A DNA stretch of 64,000 bases from JAPLJC01 sp052326585 (GTDB lineage: Bacteria > Desulfobacterota > Desulfobaccia > Desulfobaccales > 0-14-0-80-60-11), in the NCBI GenBank assembly GCA_052326585.1, contig JBKQLU010000034.1, forward strand, positions 7,558-71,557. Reading direction: 5' to 3'. A program made the position numbers and the translations under genes. Below the pieces are notes generated by a model. It saw only the letters and a program-made list of their open reading frames with translations, was not told the origin of the DNA and ran no database searches. Below, piece by piece: positions 52,771 through 61,113 of this stretch; within the stretch, counting starts at the first letter, position 1, and every line of letters starts with the position of its first letter.

Positions 52771-53627
52771 GGGACATGGCGAAGTTGGTGGATGTTTCCT
52801 ATTATCCCGGTTGTTCCCTGGAGAGCAGCGCCCGGGAATCGAACCTGGCCCTTAAGGAGTCCGCCAGGCTCCTGGGGCTGAACCTCATCGAACTGGAAGA
52901 CTGGAACTGCTGCGGCGCCTCCTCGGCCAAGGTCCTCGATAAAGATACCGCCTTTTCCCTGGCGAGCCGCAACCTCTCCCTGGCACCGCCGGACCGCCCC
53001 TTGATGGCCACCTGTCCCGTCTGTCTCAGCCGCTTGCGGGAGGCCCAACTCCACCTCAAGGAAGACGGGGAGGCTCGCCAGATCGAAGAGCGCCACTGGC
53101 GGCGGCAGATCCCCCCGGACCTGGAGATCGTCAGTTTCCTCGAACTCCTGGAGCGCCTGGGCCCGGAGCACCTGCAGGCGAAGCTGGCGCACCCCCTTAA
53201 GGGTCTGAAGGTAGTGCCTTATTACGGCTGCACCACCTTCGGCCCCCCGGACCTGAACCGGGGCCGCTACTTCCTGGGGGAGCTGGAAGGGCTCCTGGCC
53301 GCGCTGGGGGCCGAACCGCTGACCCAGGCCTTGACCCACCGCTGCTGCGGCGGCTATCTCACCGTGGCCCGGTCTGACGCGGTGACGCCCCTGGTGAACG
53401 AGATCATGGAGAGCGCCGCGGCCGCGGGGGCCGACTGCCTGGTCACCAGTTGCCCCATGTGCCAGCTCAACCTGGAGTCGAGGTGCACCCTGGAGAATAA
53501 GCTTCCCGTCCTGCACTTCTCCGAGGTCCTGGCCCTGGCCCTGGGCGCCCAGGACTATGACGGCTGGTTTGCCCGCCACCTGACCGACCCCCGGCCGCTG
53601 CTCAAGGCTAAGGGACTCATCTCCTGA
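52767..53627 (+). CDS. hdrB: Heterodisulfide reductase subunit B-like
   Basis: 286 residues with two CCG domains: YYPGCSLESSARE and NCCGASS in the first, YYGCTTFGPP and HRCCGGYL, SCPMCQLNLE in the second. In HdrB these cysteines hold two non-cubane [4Fe-4S] clusters that reduce disulfides. In sulfate reducers and acetogens the partner disulfide is unknown. HdrCB here probably complement the HdrA of the minus-strand array 4.5 kb away. A strong terminator follows. Confidence 0.9.
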   Translation: MRDMAKLVDVSYYPGCSLESSARESNLALKESARLLGLNLIELEDWNCCGASSAKVLDKDTAFSLASRNLSLAPPDRPLMATCPVCLSRLREAQLHLKEDGEARQIEERHWRRQIPPDLEIVSFLELLERLGPEHLQAKLAHPLKGLKVVPYYGCTTFGPPDLNRGRYFLGELEGLLAALGAEPLTQALTHRCCGGYLTVARSDAVTPLVNEIMESAAAAGADCLVTSCPMCQLNLESRCTLENKLPVLHFSEVLALALGAQDYDGWFARHLTDPRPLLKAKGLIS

Positions 53628-53652
53628 TTTTTTGGATTGCGCTGGGGAGAAA

Positions 53653-53684
53653 AGGCAGGCCAGAGGGTCTGCCTCTTTATTTTT
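53653..53684 (+). terminator. Intrinsic terminator after hdrB
   Basis: AGGCAGGCC (53653-53661), loop AGAG, GGTCTGCCT (53666-53674) with one G-T pair, then CTTTATTTTT. Confidence 0.82.
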
Positions 53685-53704
53685 GGCTTTTGCCATGCAT
53701 CGGC

Positions 53705-53779
53705 AAATCCCCCTAAATCCCCCTTTTCCAAAGGGGGACTTTGAACCCCCCTTTGACACAGGGGGGCAGGGGGGATTTT
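53705..53779. repeat. Hairpin element with C-tract arms (MITE-like)
   Basis: Starts AAATCCCCC and ends GGGGGGATTT, with an inner CCCCCTTT/AAAGGGGG pair, so nearly the whole 75 bases can fold. No coding capacity. Confidence 0.6.
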
Positions 53780-53802
53780 CGTCAACGCGGGTGAGGCAGG
53801 AA

Positions 53803-53831
53803 CCTCATCCCAACGCCGCGGCCAAGCGCGG
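53803..53831. repeat. Left direct repeat flanking the TIR gene
   Basis: 29 bases that match 54983-55011 at 27 positions; the first 18 (CCTCATCCCAACGCCGCG) are identical. Read on the minus strand it is the last codons and stop of an mpl-like gene (RLAAALG-stop). Confidence 0.75.
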
Positions 53832-53889
53832 TGGTGAATGTAAGCGCGGAAAGCCCTTCCTCTATCTGTAGTTTGTATCTCCTGTAGGT

Positions 53890-53958
53890 ATGTAGCCGCA
53901 GGCTTTAGCCTGCGGGTTTTCTAAGAAACATAGACCGCATGCTAAAACCTGCGGTTAC
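53890..53958. repeat. Paired inverted palindromes (CCGCAGGC type)
   Basis: CCGCAGGC-TTTA-GCCTGCGG at 53896-53915 followed by TTTT, and an imperfect inverted second copy ending at about 53957. It lies inside the cassette with the TIR gene. Confidence 0.6.
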
Positions 53959-54145
53959 CAAGGTTCTCACCGCAGGCGCTGGCTATGAGCTTTTCAGTTA
54001 TCTTTCTAACTAGGCCAAGATGCAGAAAATTAAGGGAAAATAAATGGTGTTGATTTTCACGAAAGATTCTTTTAGAATTGAACCCATTAAATCTCTGTCT
54101 TTGACTTAAATTATTTAAAGAAAACCGTGGAGAGACATTAATAAA

Positions 54146-54937
54146 ATGGAAAGGTCTTACACATACCAGCGAACCAGGTTTTCGGCAGAGGTTTTGCGGG
54201 AGGCATCAAGACTACTCTTTGAAGGAATTGACTTTCAGGATGAAAGTGCACATCTATTTTTGACCGTTGATGTAAATGAAGGCCAATGGACCCATGATAA
54301 TGAGGAAGAGTTTTTTGCAGATTACACCAGATCTGAGGGGAGCAATTACCAAAAAAGTTATAAAGGACATAAAATTAGCGTTCATTGTTCGATGTTTAAT
54401 TCTGATGTCATTGTCACTGTAGGAGCGCCTTCCCGCAATAAAGTTCAATCAGTATTCAATGTATTTGAAGGTCACCTACATAATTCCCGTCTTCCTGAAG
54501 AACCGCACCTTACTACTCCAAATCCTACGATATTTATTGGTCATGGTCAAAATCAATGTTGGCGTGACCTAAAAGATCATCTTCAAGATAAACATGACTA
54601 TATCGTTGAAGCTTATGAGATTGGCGCCCGTGCAGGCCATTCTGTCAGGGGCATCTTGGAAGATATGCTAAAACGCAGCTCATTTGCAATACTTATAATG
54701 ACTGGAGAGGACGAGACAGCCGAAGGTTGTATTAGAGCAAGACAGAATGTCATACACGAAGCTGGCTTATTTCAAGGTAAGCTGGGTTTCAACAGAGCAA
54801 TTATACTCAAAGAAGCAGGAACGGAAGAGTTTTCAAACATTCAAGGAATTGAACAAATCCGCTTTAACCAAGGGAATATCAAAGAAACCTATGGTGAGGT
54901 CTTGGCAACCATCCGCCGTGAATTTCCTACCAGATAA
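54146..54937 (+). CDS. TIR-like (PF10137-type) predicted NADase with unknown N-terminal domain
   Basis: 263 residues. The C-terminal half (about 127-263) has the pattern of the CAP12/Pycsar-type TIR family: PTIFIGHGQNQCWRDLKDHL, EIGARAGHSVRGILEDML, FAILIMTGEDE, RARQNVIHEAGLFQGKLG (candidate catalytic Glu205) and IQGIEQIRF. Such domains usually cleave NAD+ and cause abortive infection in phage defence. Residues 1-125 form a separate domain I do not recognise; it might sense the trigger. The gene is AT-rich, unlike its surroundings, stands alone, and lies between direct repeats, all signs of transfer. GGAGAG precedes the start. Confidence 0.82.
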   Translation: MERSYTYQRTRFSAEVLREASRLLFEGIDFQDESAHLFLTVDVNEGQWTHDNEEEFFADYTRSEGSNYQKSYKGHKISVHCSMFNSDVIVTVGAPSRNKVQSVFNVFEGHLHNSRLPEEPHLTTPNPTIFIGHGQNQCWRDLKDHLQDKHDYIVEAYEIGARAGHSVRGILEDMLKRSSFAILIMTGEDETAEGCIRARQNVIHEAGLFQGKLGFNRAIILKEAGTEEFSNIQGIEQIRFNQGNIKETYGEVLATIRREFPTR

Positions 54938-54982
54938 TAAAATTTGAAAGGATAAACCTCACCCCCCGCAGATATTATCTTC

Positions 54983-55011
54983 CCTCATCCCAACGCCGCG
55001 CCCAGGCGCGG
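54983..55011. repeat. Right direct repeat flanking the TIR gene
   Basis: Copy of 53803-53831, here continuous with the mpl-like remnant to its right. Confidence 0.75.
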
Positions 55012-55140
55012 CGCCGGGTGGTCGAAGTCGCGGTTGGACATGATCAGCACCAGGTCGCCGGGCCGCAGTAACTCCAACAGACCCATGAGGAACTGGTCGT
55101 TGTTGAGAACATAAAAGGCAATCTGGCCCTGGCGCCGCAG
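54985..55140 (-). pseudogene. 3' fragment of an mpl-like gene
   Basis: 52 codons on the minus strand read LRRQGQIAFYVLNND, LLELLRPGDLVLIMSNRDFDH, RLGAALG-stop. The intact mpl at 58204-59592 ends with GRQGQSALYFPDTD, LLDRLKPGDLVLIMSNGDFDHLAPRLAAALA. The rest of the gene is missing, replaced by the FAD oxidoreductase gene, so this is a remnant of a second copy. Confidence 0.8.
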
Positions 55141-55160
55141 TTCTTAATGCTCGATGCCAG

Positions 55161-56882
55161 CTAAATAGCAACCCCGCTCAAGCGCTCCACCAATATCCTG
55201 GCGGTTTGAAAGGCCGTGGCGATGCCCGGCAGCCCCACGGTGGCGCAGGCAAACTCCAGGTTGCCGATAGCCGCGATGGGGGGCACCTCCCGCAGCACGT
55301 TGGCCACATTTTGCTTCCGGCCATAGGCATTGCCTCTTTCCGCGCCCACGGCTTGCTGGATATCCAGGGGGGTGAGGGTCTCCGTAAAAATCAGATGTTG
55401 GCGCAACTGCGGGAACCAGAGATTCTCCAGTCTATCCAGGATGCGTTCCGTCAGGCGCGCCTTGAAGGCTTGATAGGCCGCGGCGCCCTGGCTCCTGGCC
55501 TGGCTCGCCTGGGTGAAATTTCCCGGGGTATAGACCACCAGTGACTGTAGAGACTTATCAGACCCGCTGTAGCCATTGCCGTTGGCCGTGGGTGAACTGA
55601 GGTAGATAAGCTCAGGAGCTGCGGTCATGTCCGGATTGTCGAAGTCAACCGCAGCGCCCCCGGCCTGCCACCAATAGTTTCTGCCGGCGAGCTTGGCGGC
55701 AATGGCCGGGTAATCCTTGACGCCGATATATAAGCCGCTGATGGCATTGGAAGGTTCGTAGATAAATTGCCCGCCAGGGCAAGAGTCGATCAGTTGGCAC
55801 ACCATTCTGGGTGGCAGGGTGCTGATGACGTAATCGGGCGCGTAGGTCCCCTTGGCCGTTTCGATCTGGGCTAGGTTGCCATCGGCGACGGTCAACTTAT
55901 TGACCCTGGCTCCCGTCTGCACCGTGCCGTCGAATTTTTCGATGGCCGCCGCCAGGCCGTCTATGAGGCTTTTAAAGCCATGGCGCGGATAAAAGGCCCC
56001 GGCATGGTAATGCCCGGTAGCCGCGGCATAAACCCCCACCGAGACCGAGGCCTCGTTTTCAGCAAACATCCCGCCATGGGCATAGAGCAAGCGCCTCGCC
56101 TTTTCTGACAGTTGGCAATGATTGAAGAGATCCAGGAGAGTCCAATCACCCATCTTCTTGAGGAGCCATTTTTCTTTAAAAGAGAAATCGCCGGAAACCA
56201 GGATGGCGTTGCGCATCTGCGCCCAGCCGTGGAGATAGAGTCCCCGGTCGTAAATAAACTTCGAGCCTCGAAAGAGAACTTCGATAGCTGCGAAGAATTC
56301 GGCGAGTTTATCATGCTCCTCCGGGAAACGGCCGATCATAGCCGCCTTATACCTGCCCAGCCCCATGGGCACCACCAGGGGCGGGTCATTGCCGAGATGT
56401 ACGAGTTCAAAGGCCTCCTGGTCCATCGCCTCGAAGGGTATGGCGTCGTTCAGCCCTAAAAATCTCAAAATCCGGTTGCCCACGTCTTGCCCGTTGTTGC
56501 CGAAATCCCAGACATATTGCGGCCCGGCACAAAACCGCAGCCCATTACTCTCGAAACTGCGGGCATGGCCCCCGAGCCGGGTGGGATGCGCCTCCAACAC
56601 CTGAACCTTATACCCCACCTTGGCCAACAGCGCCCCGGCGCACAGGCCGGTAATGCCGCTGCCCAGGATGCAGATCTTATTGGCTTGACCGCCTGGATTG
56701 ATCACGGGCAGACGTTCCCCCCGGGTATAGGCGTAGGCTGACCTCAGGGGCCGGAGCAGAGAGGCCAGGGATACGGCTGCCAGCATCTTAAAGAAGTCCC
56801 GCCGGGAAATACCCGAGACGACAGGCCCGGTCCGAGGCGATAGCGCCCCGCCAGGGGCATCCTCCAGGGCAATTTTAGCCAT
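55161..56882 (-). CDS. Tat-exported FAD-dependent oxidoreductase (phytoene desaturase/amine oxidase-like)
   Basis: 573 residues. The N-terminus has a twin-arginine signal SRRDFFKMLAAVSLASLL (about residues 26-43), so the folded protein is exported with its flavin. The FAD site is ICILGSGITGLCAGALLAK, then EAHPTRLGGHARSFE, and the far C-terminal IAAIGNLEFACATVGLPGIATAFQTARI completes the fold. It resembles carotenoid desaturase/isomerases, but no carotenoid gene is nearby and the substrate is unknown. The next gene downstream is the mpl remnant. Confidence 0.82.
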   Translation of the reverse strand: MAKIALEDAPGGALSPRTGPVVSGISRRDFFKMLAAVSLASLLRPLRSAYAYTRGERLPVINPGGQANKICILGSGITGLCAGALLAKVGYKVQVLEAHPTRLGGHARSFESNGLRFCAGPQYVWDFGNNGQDVGNRILRFLGLNDAIPFEAMDQEAFELVHLGNDPPLVVPMGLGRYKAAMIGRFPEEHDKLAEFFAAIEVLFRGSKFIYDRGLYLHGWAQMRNAILVSGDFSFKEKWLLKKMGDWTLLDLFNHCQLSEKARRLLYAHGGMFAENEASVSVGVYAAATGHYHAGAFYPRHGFKSLIDGLAAAIEKFDGTVQTGARVNKLTVADGNLAQIETAKGTYAPDYVISTLPPRMVCQLIDSCPGGQFIYEPSNAISGLYIGVKDYPAIAAKLAGRNYWWQAGGAAVDFDNPDMTAAPELIYLSSPTANGNGYSGSDKSLQSLVVYTPGNFTQASQARSQGAAAYQAFKARLTERILDRLENLWFPQLRQHLIFTETLTPLDIQQAVGAERGNAYGRKQNVANVLREVPPIAAIGNLEFACATVGLPGIATAFQTARILVERLSGVAI

Positions 56883-56906
56883 GCCTTTATCCCCACCGGC
56901 GGCGGT

Positions 56907-58082
56907 TCACTTGAGAATAGTCTTATAGGTAGTGGCCACTGTAATCAATTGTGAGAGCGGCACCAGCGCACTCACCAGAAAACCGACTACGTAGATTAAT
57001 CCGGAACGAGAATCGAAAGGCCAGGTGCAGAGGCTGTTCACCTTGGCGTGCATATCGGTCAGATGGGTGTAATGCATAACCCCCAGACTGAATTGCTGGA
57101 ACTCTTTGGGGGAGCTCGGATTTAATAACTTGTCTAAATTACTGCGCAGGCCGGCGCAACTTTTTAAGAGGATAAGATCCTGGCTGGACTTAAGTTTTTC
57201 CAACATGTGATGCAACTTGAGCATGGGGATCAATAAAACGCTGATGGCCGCGAAATGGGGGAAGGCCATCCAGGCATATATGGAAAATTTGACTAGATCC
57301 TGGGTTCTATGGGTCCAGGGGGTGAGATAGATATATAGGGAAATCAACACTCCCACCGACAGGCTGGTAATGGAAAAATAGAGCAGGTGGTTGCCGATTA
57401 TGGAGATGCCGCCACATTTATCCGGGGCCCGATAATTTATGGCAATTTTATCCTGGCCGCTAAAGGTGTTGATCATCTTGACGACGCCGACTATGCCGCA
57501 TATTGCCATGCCACAGATAAAGCCTTCCACAAAAAACTGCAGCAGAATCGAGGCCGCTAAAAATGGATTAGCGTACCATATACCATAGGCTAGTCCGAAG
57601 GCGGTGTTAAGTAATCCAAAAAACATACCGTAAATCACTAAATTCTTATTTGACAGTATGGTTTCCAGCAGCCTGACAATGGTTGCCTGGAAATCTTCTG
57701 TTTCTAATTCATTAAAGGCGAATAGCTTAAGGGTTAACTTCCGCAACTTTTTGGTGTTCCAAACTACCAAGGGCATGGTGTAACCGATCATTAAGCTTAA
57801 GATCCAACTCCAATCCGCAAAGATATCTACCTTGTATAATAGACCCAGGCCCATATGTAATATTAAAAAAGGCAGGCAGAAGAGCAGGCAACTCAGGTAA
57901 TACGGCATCCTGAGCCGGTTGATGAGGGTCTCGTAAAATGGTATGATCTGACCCTCTAAATGGGCATGAATACCAGTCGTTTGGGCGTCAGCATGCAGCA
58001 GGATATTCGAAGAGCAGTGCGGGCAAAAAAACCACTCCTGGCTGATTTCCATATTACACTTGTTACATACGCTATCTGCCAT
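56907..58082 (-). CDS. Zinc-ribbon multi-pass membrane protein of unknown function
   Basis: 391 residues. N-terminal zinc ribbon CNKCNMEISQEWFFCPHC (about 6-23), then about seven hydrophobic segments (for example YYLSCLLFCLPFLILHMGLGLLY, SWILSLMIGYTMPLVVW, HLLYFSITSLSVGVLISLYIYL). A soluble stretch with KSCAGLRSNLDKLLNPSSPKEF lies before the last helix. Codon use is more AT-rich than in neighbouring genes. It ends 24 bp before the Tat oxidoreductase, so they may form an operon. No family recognised. Confidence 0.6.
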   Translation of the reverse strand: MADSVCNKCNMEISQEWFFCPHCSSNILLHADAQTTGIHAHLEGQIIPFYETLINRLRMPYYLSCLLFCLPFLILHMGLGLLYKVDIFADWSWILSLMIGYTMPLVVWNTKKLRKLTLKLFAFNELETEDFQATIVRLLETILSNKNLVIYGMFFGLLNTAFGLAYGIWYANPFLAASILLQFFVEGFICGMAICGIVGVVKMINTFSGQDKIAINYRAPDKCGGISIIGNHLLYFSITSLSVGVLISLYIYLTPWTHRTQDLVKFSIYAWMAFPHFAAISVLLIPMLKLHHMLEKLKSSQDLILLKSCAGLRSNLDKLLNPSSPKEFQQFSLGVMHYTHLTDMHAKVNSLCTWPFDSRSGLIYVVGFLVSALVPLSQLITVATTYKTILK

Positions 58083-58203
58083 CGCACCCGCGCCCTAAAT
58101 TCGCCCGTCCCGATTTTACCATGATTCTATCATATCTCAGCCGCGTTATGGCGCCAGGCGGCGTTTGCCAAGGCTCAGCCCCCGCCGCGGTCATCTGCCT
58201 TCC

Positions 58204-59592
58204 TCAGGCCAGGGCCGCGGCCAGGCGCGGCGCCAGGTGGTCGAAGTCGCCGTTGGACATGATCAGCACCAGGTCGCCGGGCTTGAGCCGGTCCAGCAAT
58301 CCCTGCAGCAGATGATCGGTGTCCGGAAAGTAAAGGGCGCTCTGGCCCTGGCGTCCCAGGTCAGAGACCAGTTGCCGGGAGGAAAACTGCTCCTCCGGCG
58401 CCACCTTCCACAGGTCCGGCGGCTCCCGCACCAGGATCAGATCCGCGTCTTTAAAGGCGGCGGCGTAAGGCTCCTGAAAGACGCGGCGCCGGGAGGTGTT
58501 GGTGCGGGGCTCGAAGACCGCCAGCAGGCGGCGCGCCGGATACCCCTGGCGCACCGCTTCGAGGGTCGCGGCCACCGCGGTGGGGTGGTGGGCGAAATCC
58601 TGCATGAGCAGCACCCCCTGAAATTCCCCCACCACTTCCTGGCGCTTGTGCACCCCCTGAAAGTCCGCCAGGGCCTGGCGCAAGTCGCCGGGTTCGCCTC
58701 CCACCTCCGCCAGGGCCGCCAGGGCGGCCAGGCCGTTCCAGGCGTTGTGGGTCCCCAGCATGGGCAGGAAGAATTCCCCCCAGGCCCGGCCCTCCCGGAG
58801 GACGGTGAAATTGAGGCCCCCGGCCTGGGGGGCGAGGTCCGCGAGCCGCCAGTGGCAGTGGGGGCCCTGGCCGTAAAAAGCGACGGGCGCGGCCGCGCCC
58901 CGGCAGACCTGCCGCACCAGGGGCGCATCCCCCCAGGCCAGGACCCGGCCCTCGGCGGGCACCTGCGTAAGAAAGGACTCAAAGGCCCGGATGACCTGGT
59001 CCAGGTCGGCGTAAATGTCGGCGTGGTCGAACTCGATGGAGGTGAGCACCGCCACCCGGGGCCGGAAATGGATGAATTTGGGGCGCTTGTCGAAAAAGGC
59101 GGTGTCGTATTCATCGCCCTCCAGGACCACGTAGGGGCCCCGGCCCACCCGGTAGTTGGCCTGGAAATTCCGGGCCAGGCCACCCACCATGAAGCCGGGG
59201 TCCAGCCCCAGGGCGTAAAGCAGCCAGGCGATCATGGCGGTGGTGGTGGTCTTGCCGTGGGTGCCGGCCACCACCAGGCTCCGGCGTTCCCCCACCAGAA
59301 AGCGGTTCAGGGCCTGGGGCAGGGAGAGGCGGGGGATGTCGCTCTGCATCAGGGCCTGGGCCTCGGGGTTGTCCCGGCGGATGACGTTCCCCACCACCGC
59401 CAGGTCCGGCCGGGGGGCAAGATTCTCCGGGGCGTAGCCGTCCTGCACCGGAATCCCCAGCCCGGCCAGATAGGTGCTCATGGGGGGGTAGGGGTGTGCG
59501 TCGGAGCCGCTGACCCGGTAGCCCTGCTCCTTGAGGATGCCGGCCAGGGCCGCCATGCCGGTGCCGCAGATGCCCAGGAGATGGATGCGCAT
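58204..59592 (-). CDS. mpl: UDP-N-acetylmuramate:L-alanyl-gamma-D-glutamyl-meso-diaminopimelate ligase Mpl
   Basis: 462 residues of the Mur ligase family, recycling type: HLLGICGTGMAALAGIL, Walker A VVAGTHGKTTTTAM, GFMVGGLARNFQANYRVG (Mpl-specific), EGDEYDTAFFDKRPKF, TSIEFDHADIY and RTNTSRRRVF. Mpl reattaches recovered murein tripeptide to UDP-MurNAc. It is related to MurC, but the GFMVGG and DTAFFDKRPKF segments fit Mpl. Part of a wall-related group with the serine hydrolase and ddl. Confidence 0.9.
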   Translation of the reverse strand: MRIHLLGICGTGMAALAGILKEQGYRVSGSDAHPYPPMSTYLAGLGIPVQDGYAPENLAPRPDLAVVGNVIRRDNPEAQALMQSDIPRLSLPQALNRFLVGERRSLVVAGTHGKTTTTAMIAWLLYALGLDPGFMVGGLARNFQANYRVGRGPYVVLEGDEYDTAFFDKRPKFIHFRPRVAVLTSIEFDHADIYADLDQVIRAFESFLTQVPAEGRVLAWGDAPLVRQVCRGAAAPVAFYGQGPHCHWRLADLAPQAGGLNFTVLREGRAWGEFFLPMLGTHNAWNGLAALAALAEVGGEPGDLRQALADFQGVHKRQEVVGEFQGVLLMQDFAHHPTAVAATLEAVRQGYPARRLLAVFEPRTNTSRRRVFQEPYAAAFKDADLILVREPPDLWKVAPEEQFSSRQLVSDLGRQGQSALYFPDTDHLLQGLLDRLKPGDLVLIMSNGDFDHLAPRLAAALA

Positions 59593-59691
59593 GGAGTTTC
59601 GAGTTGTAGGGGCGACCCGCTGGGCCGCCCAGTTTCGAGTTTCGAGTTTTTAGTGGCACCGGCCTCTGGTCTGTGGTTACGCCACCTATTA

Positions 59692-60834
59692 TTAGCGCAC
59701 CCGGCCAAACCCCAGGGCCCGGGAGGCCGCTTCGTGGAAGCGGGGGCGGAAGGCCCGGATCCCGGCCAAGGCGTCCCGGCCCAGGTGCACCCGGTTGGTG
59801 AGTAAGACTACCATCTGCCCCAGTTCCAGGTCCAGCCAAAAAGAGACGCCGGTGAAGCCCAGGTGGCCGACACTGGCGGGCGAGAAATAGCGTCCCGCCG
59901 AGCGCCGGGAGGCGTCCAGGCCGGGCGTGTCAAACCCCAGGGTCCGGGCCCCCTGGGCAACTGGGGTCAGGAAACGGCGCACCGCGGCGGGAGAAAGGGG
60001 CAAGCTGCCGGCCTCTCCCCGATAGGCCCGGTAGAGGGCGGCTAGCAGACGAAAGACCTCGATTCCCGGGCCGAAGAGGCCGGCGTGCCCGGCCACGCCC
60101 CCTGCGGCCCAGGCATTTTCGTCGTGCACCTCGCCAAAGACCCGGCGCCCGGCAATGAGGCCGGTTTCGGTGGCGGCATAAACCTGGTCGGCGGTTTGGC
60201 GCCGGCCGTTTTCCGTGGTCAGACCGGCGCGGTCCGGGATGGGCAAGGGGTTGAAGCCCAGGACTTCCAGCCCTAAGGGACGGTAAATCTTTTCGGCGCA
60301 GAAGCGGTCCAGGGTCAGGCCGGAGACGGTTTCCACCACCGCCTGCAGGAGCATGAAGCCCAGGTCGCTGTATAGGGTGGCGGTGTCCGGGGGCTGGAGC
60401 AGAGGTGCGGCCGCGGCCAGGCGAGGCAAGAGGGCGCGGCGGGCCGCCGGGGGCGCCTGAAGAATTTCCAGGTAAAAGGGCGCCCAGGCCGGCAATCCGG
60501 CCCGGTGGGCCAGAAGGCTCCCGAGGCTCAAGGGGCGCTTGTCCGGCGGCAGCCAGGCCTCGCCGGGCAGGAGCTCCCCCAGGGTGGCCGTGGGCGTGAG
60601 CCTGCCGCCGTCCAGCAGCGAGAGCAACGCCAGGGCAGTGGCCAGGGGCTTGGTGAGGGAGGCCAGATCGAAGACGGTAGCCGGGCTGGCGGCCCGGGCC
60701 CCCGGGTCCCGGGAGAGCCGGCCCACCGCGGCTTGCCAGCGCAGCTCACCACCCACCCCCGCCAGGGCCACCGCGGCGGTGTAAATACCTCCGGTGAGGC
60801 CATCTTCCAGGAGCCGGGTCAGCGGGGTGAACAT
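59692..60834 (-). CDS. Beta-lactamase-family serine hydrolase
   Basis: 380 residues without signal peptide. The class C/DD-peptidase-like fold has the nucleophile in ASLTKPL (S-x-x-K), a YSDLGF motif in place of Y-x-N, LAHRAGLPAW, and HLGFTG near the C-terminus as the KTG-like strand. Such proteins cleave esters, D-amino peptides or lactams; absence of a signal suggests a cytosolic role, perhaps in muropeptide recycling with Mpl next door (inference). Confidence 0.83.
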   Translation of the reverse strand: MFTPLTRLLEDGLTGGIYTAAVALAGVGGELRWQAAVGRLSRDPGARAASPATVFDLASLTKPLATALALLSLLDGGRLTPTATLGELLPGEAWLPPDKRPLSLGSLLAHRAGLPAWAPFYLEILQAPPAARRALLPRLAAAAPLLQPPDTATLYSDLGFMLLQAVVETVSGLTLDRFCAEKIYRPLGLEVLGFNPLPIPDRAGLTTENGRRQTADQVYAATETGLIAGRRVFGEVHDENAWAAGGVAGHAGLFGPGIEVFRLLAALYRAYRGEAGSLPLSPAAVRRFLTPVAQGARTLGFDTPGLDASRRSAGRYFSPASVGHLGFTGVSFWLDLELGQMVVLLTNRVHLGRDALAGIRAFRPRFHEAASRALGFGRVR

Positions 60835-61113
60835 GATAGGGTGGAGTGAGCAGGGAGCAGTGAGCAGTGAGCAGTAACAGGTGAGCAGTAAGCAGTGCGC
60901 AGGGAGACGTGGCCGTTTAGTGGTGACAGCGCTTCAGATGGGAGGCCTGGCTGCCGAACTACCTGCCAGACTGTCATTCTGACGGAGCGGCGCGACCGAA
61001 ATATCATAATCTCACAAAAAATGGTTTTCGAAAGGGTTCCAATCAATTCCCCTTGCATGTGACCCCGACTTTTTTCCCCCTTGCTAAACTGCTTCCTGTT
61101 CACTGCTCACTGC
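60835..61113. other. Spacer with heptad repeats at both ends, no gene
   Basis: 279 bp between ddl and the hydrolase gene. The ends carry GTGAGCA/TGCTCAC repeats; the centre (60900-61080) has a mixed composition without a recognisable element. Confidence 0.5.
60843..60898. repeat. GTGAGCA heptad microrepeat
   Basis: Six to seven imperfect units of GTGAGCA, the longest array of this family in the window. Confidence 0.75.

Noticed and set aside
53705..53958. Possible CRISPR array in the repeat-rich spacer after hdrB
   Set aside because: The repeats are single palindromes of different sequence; there is no regular repeat-spacer pattern and no cas gene.
54985..55140. Idea that the mpl-like fragment is the true C-terminus of the oxidoreductase gene or a separate small gene
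   Set aside because: It has no start codon or ribosome binding site, aligns only with the last part of Mpl, and the oxidoreductase has its own stop at 55161.
58165..59805. 546-codon plus-strand frame opposite mpl
   Set aside because: Mpl is certain from its Mur-ligase motifs. The plus frame is a shadow.
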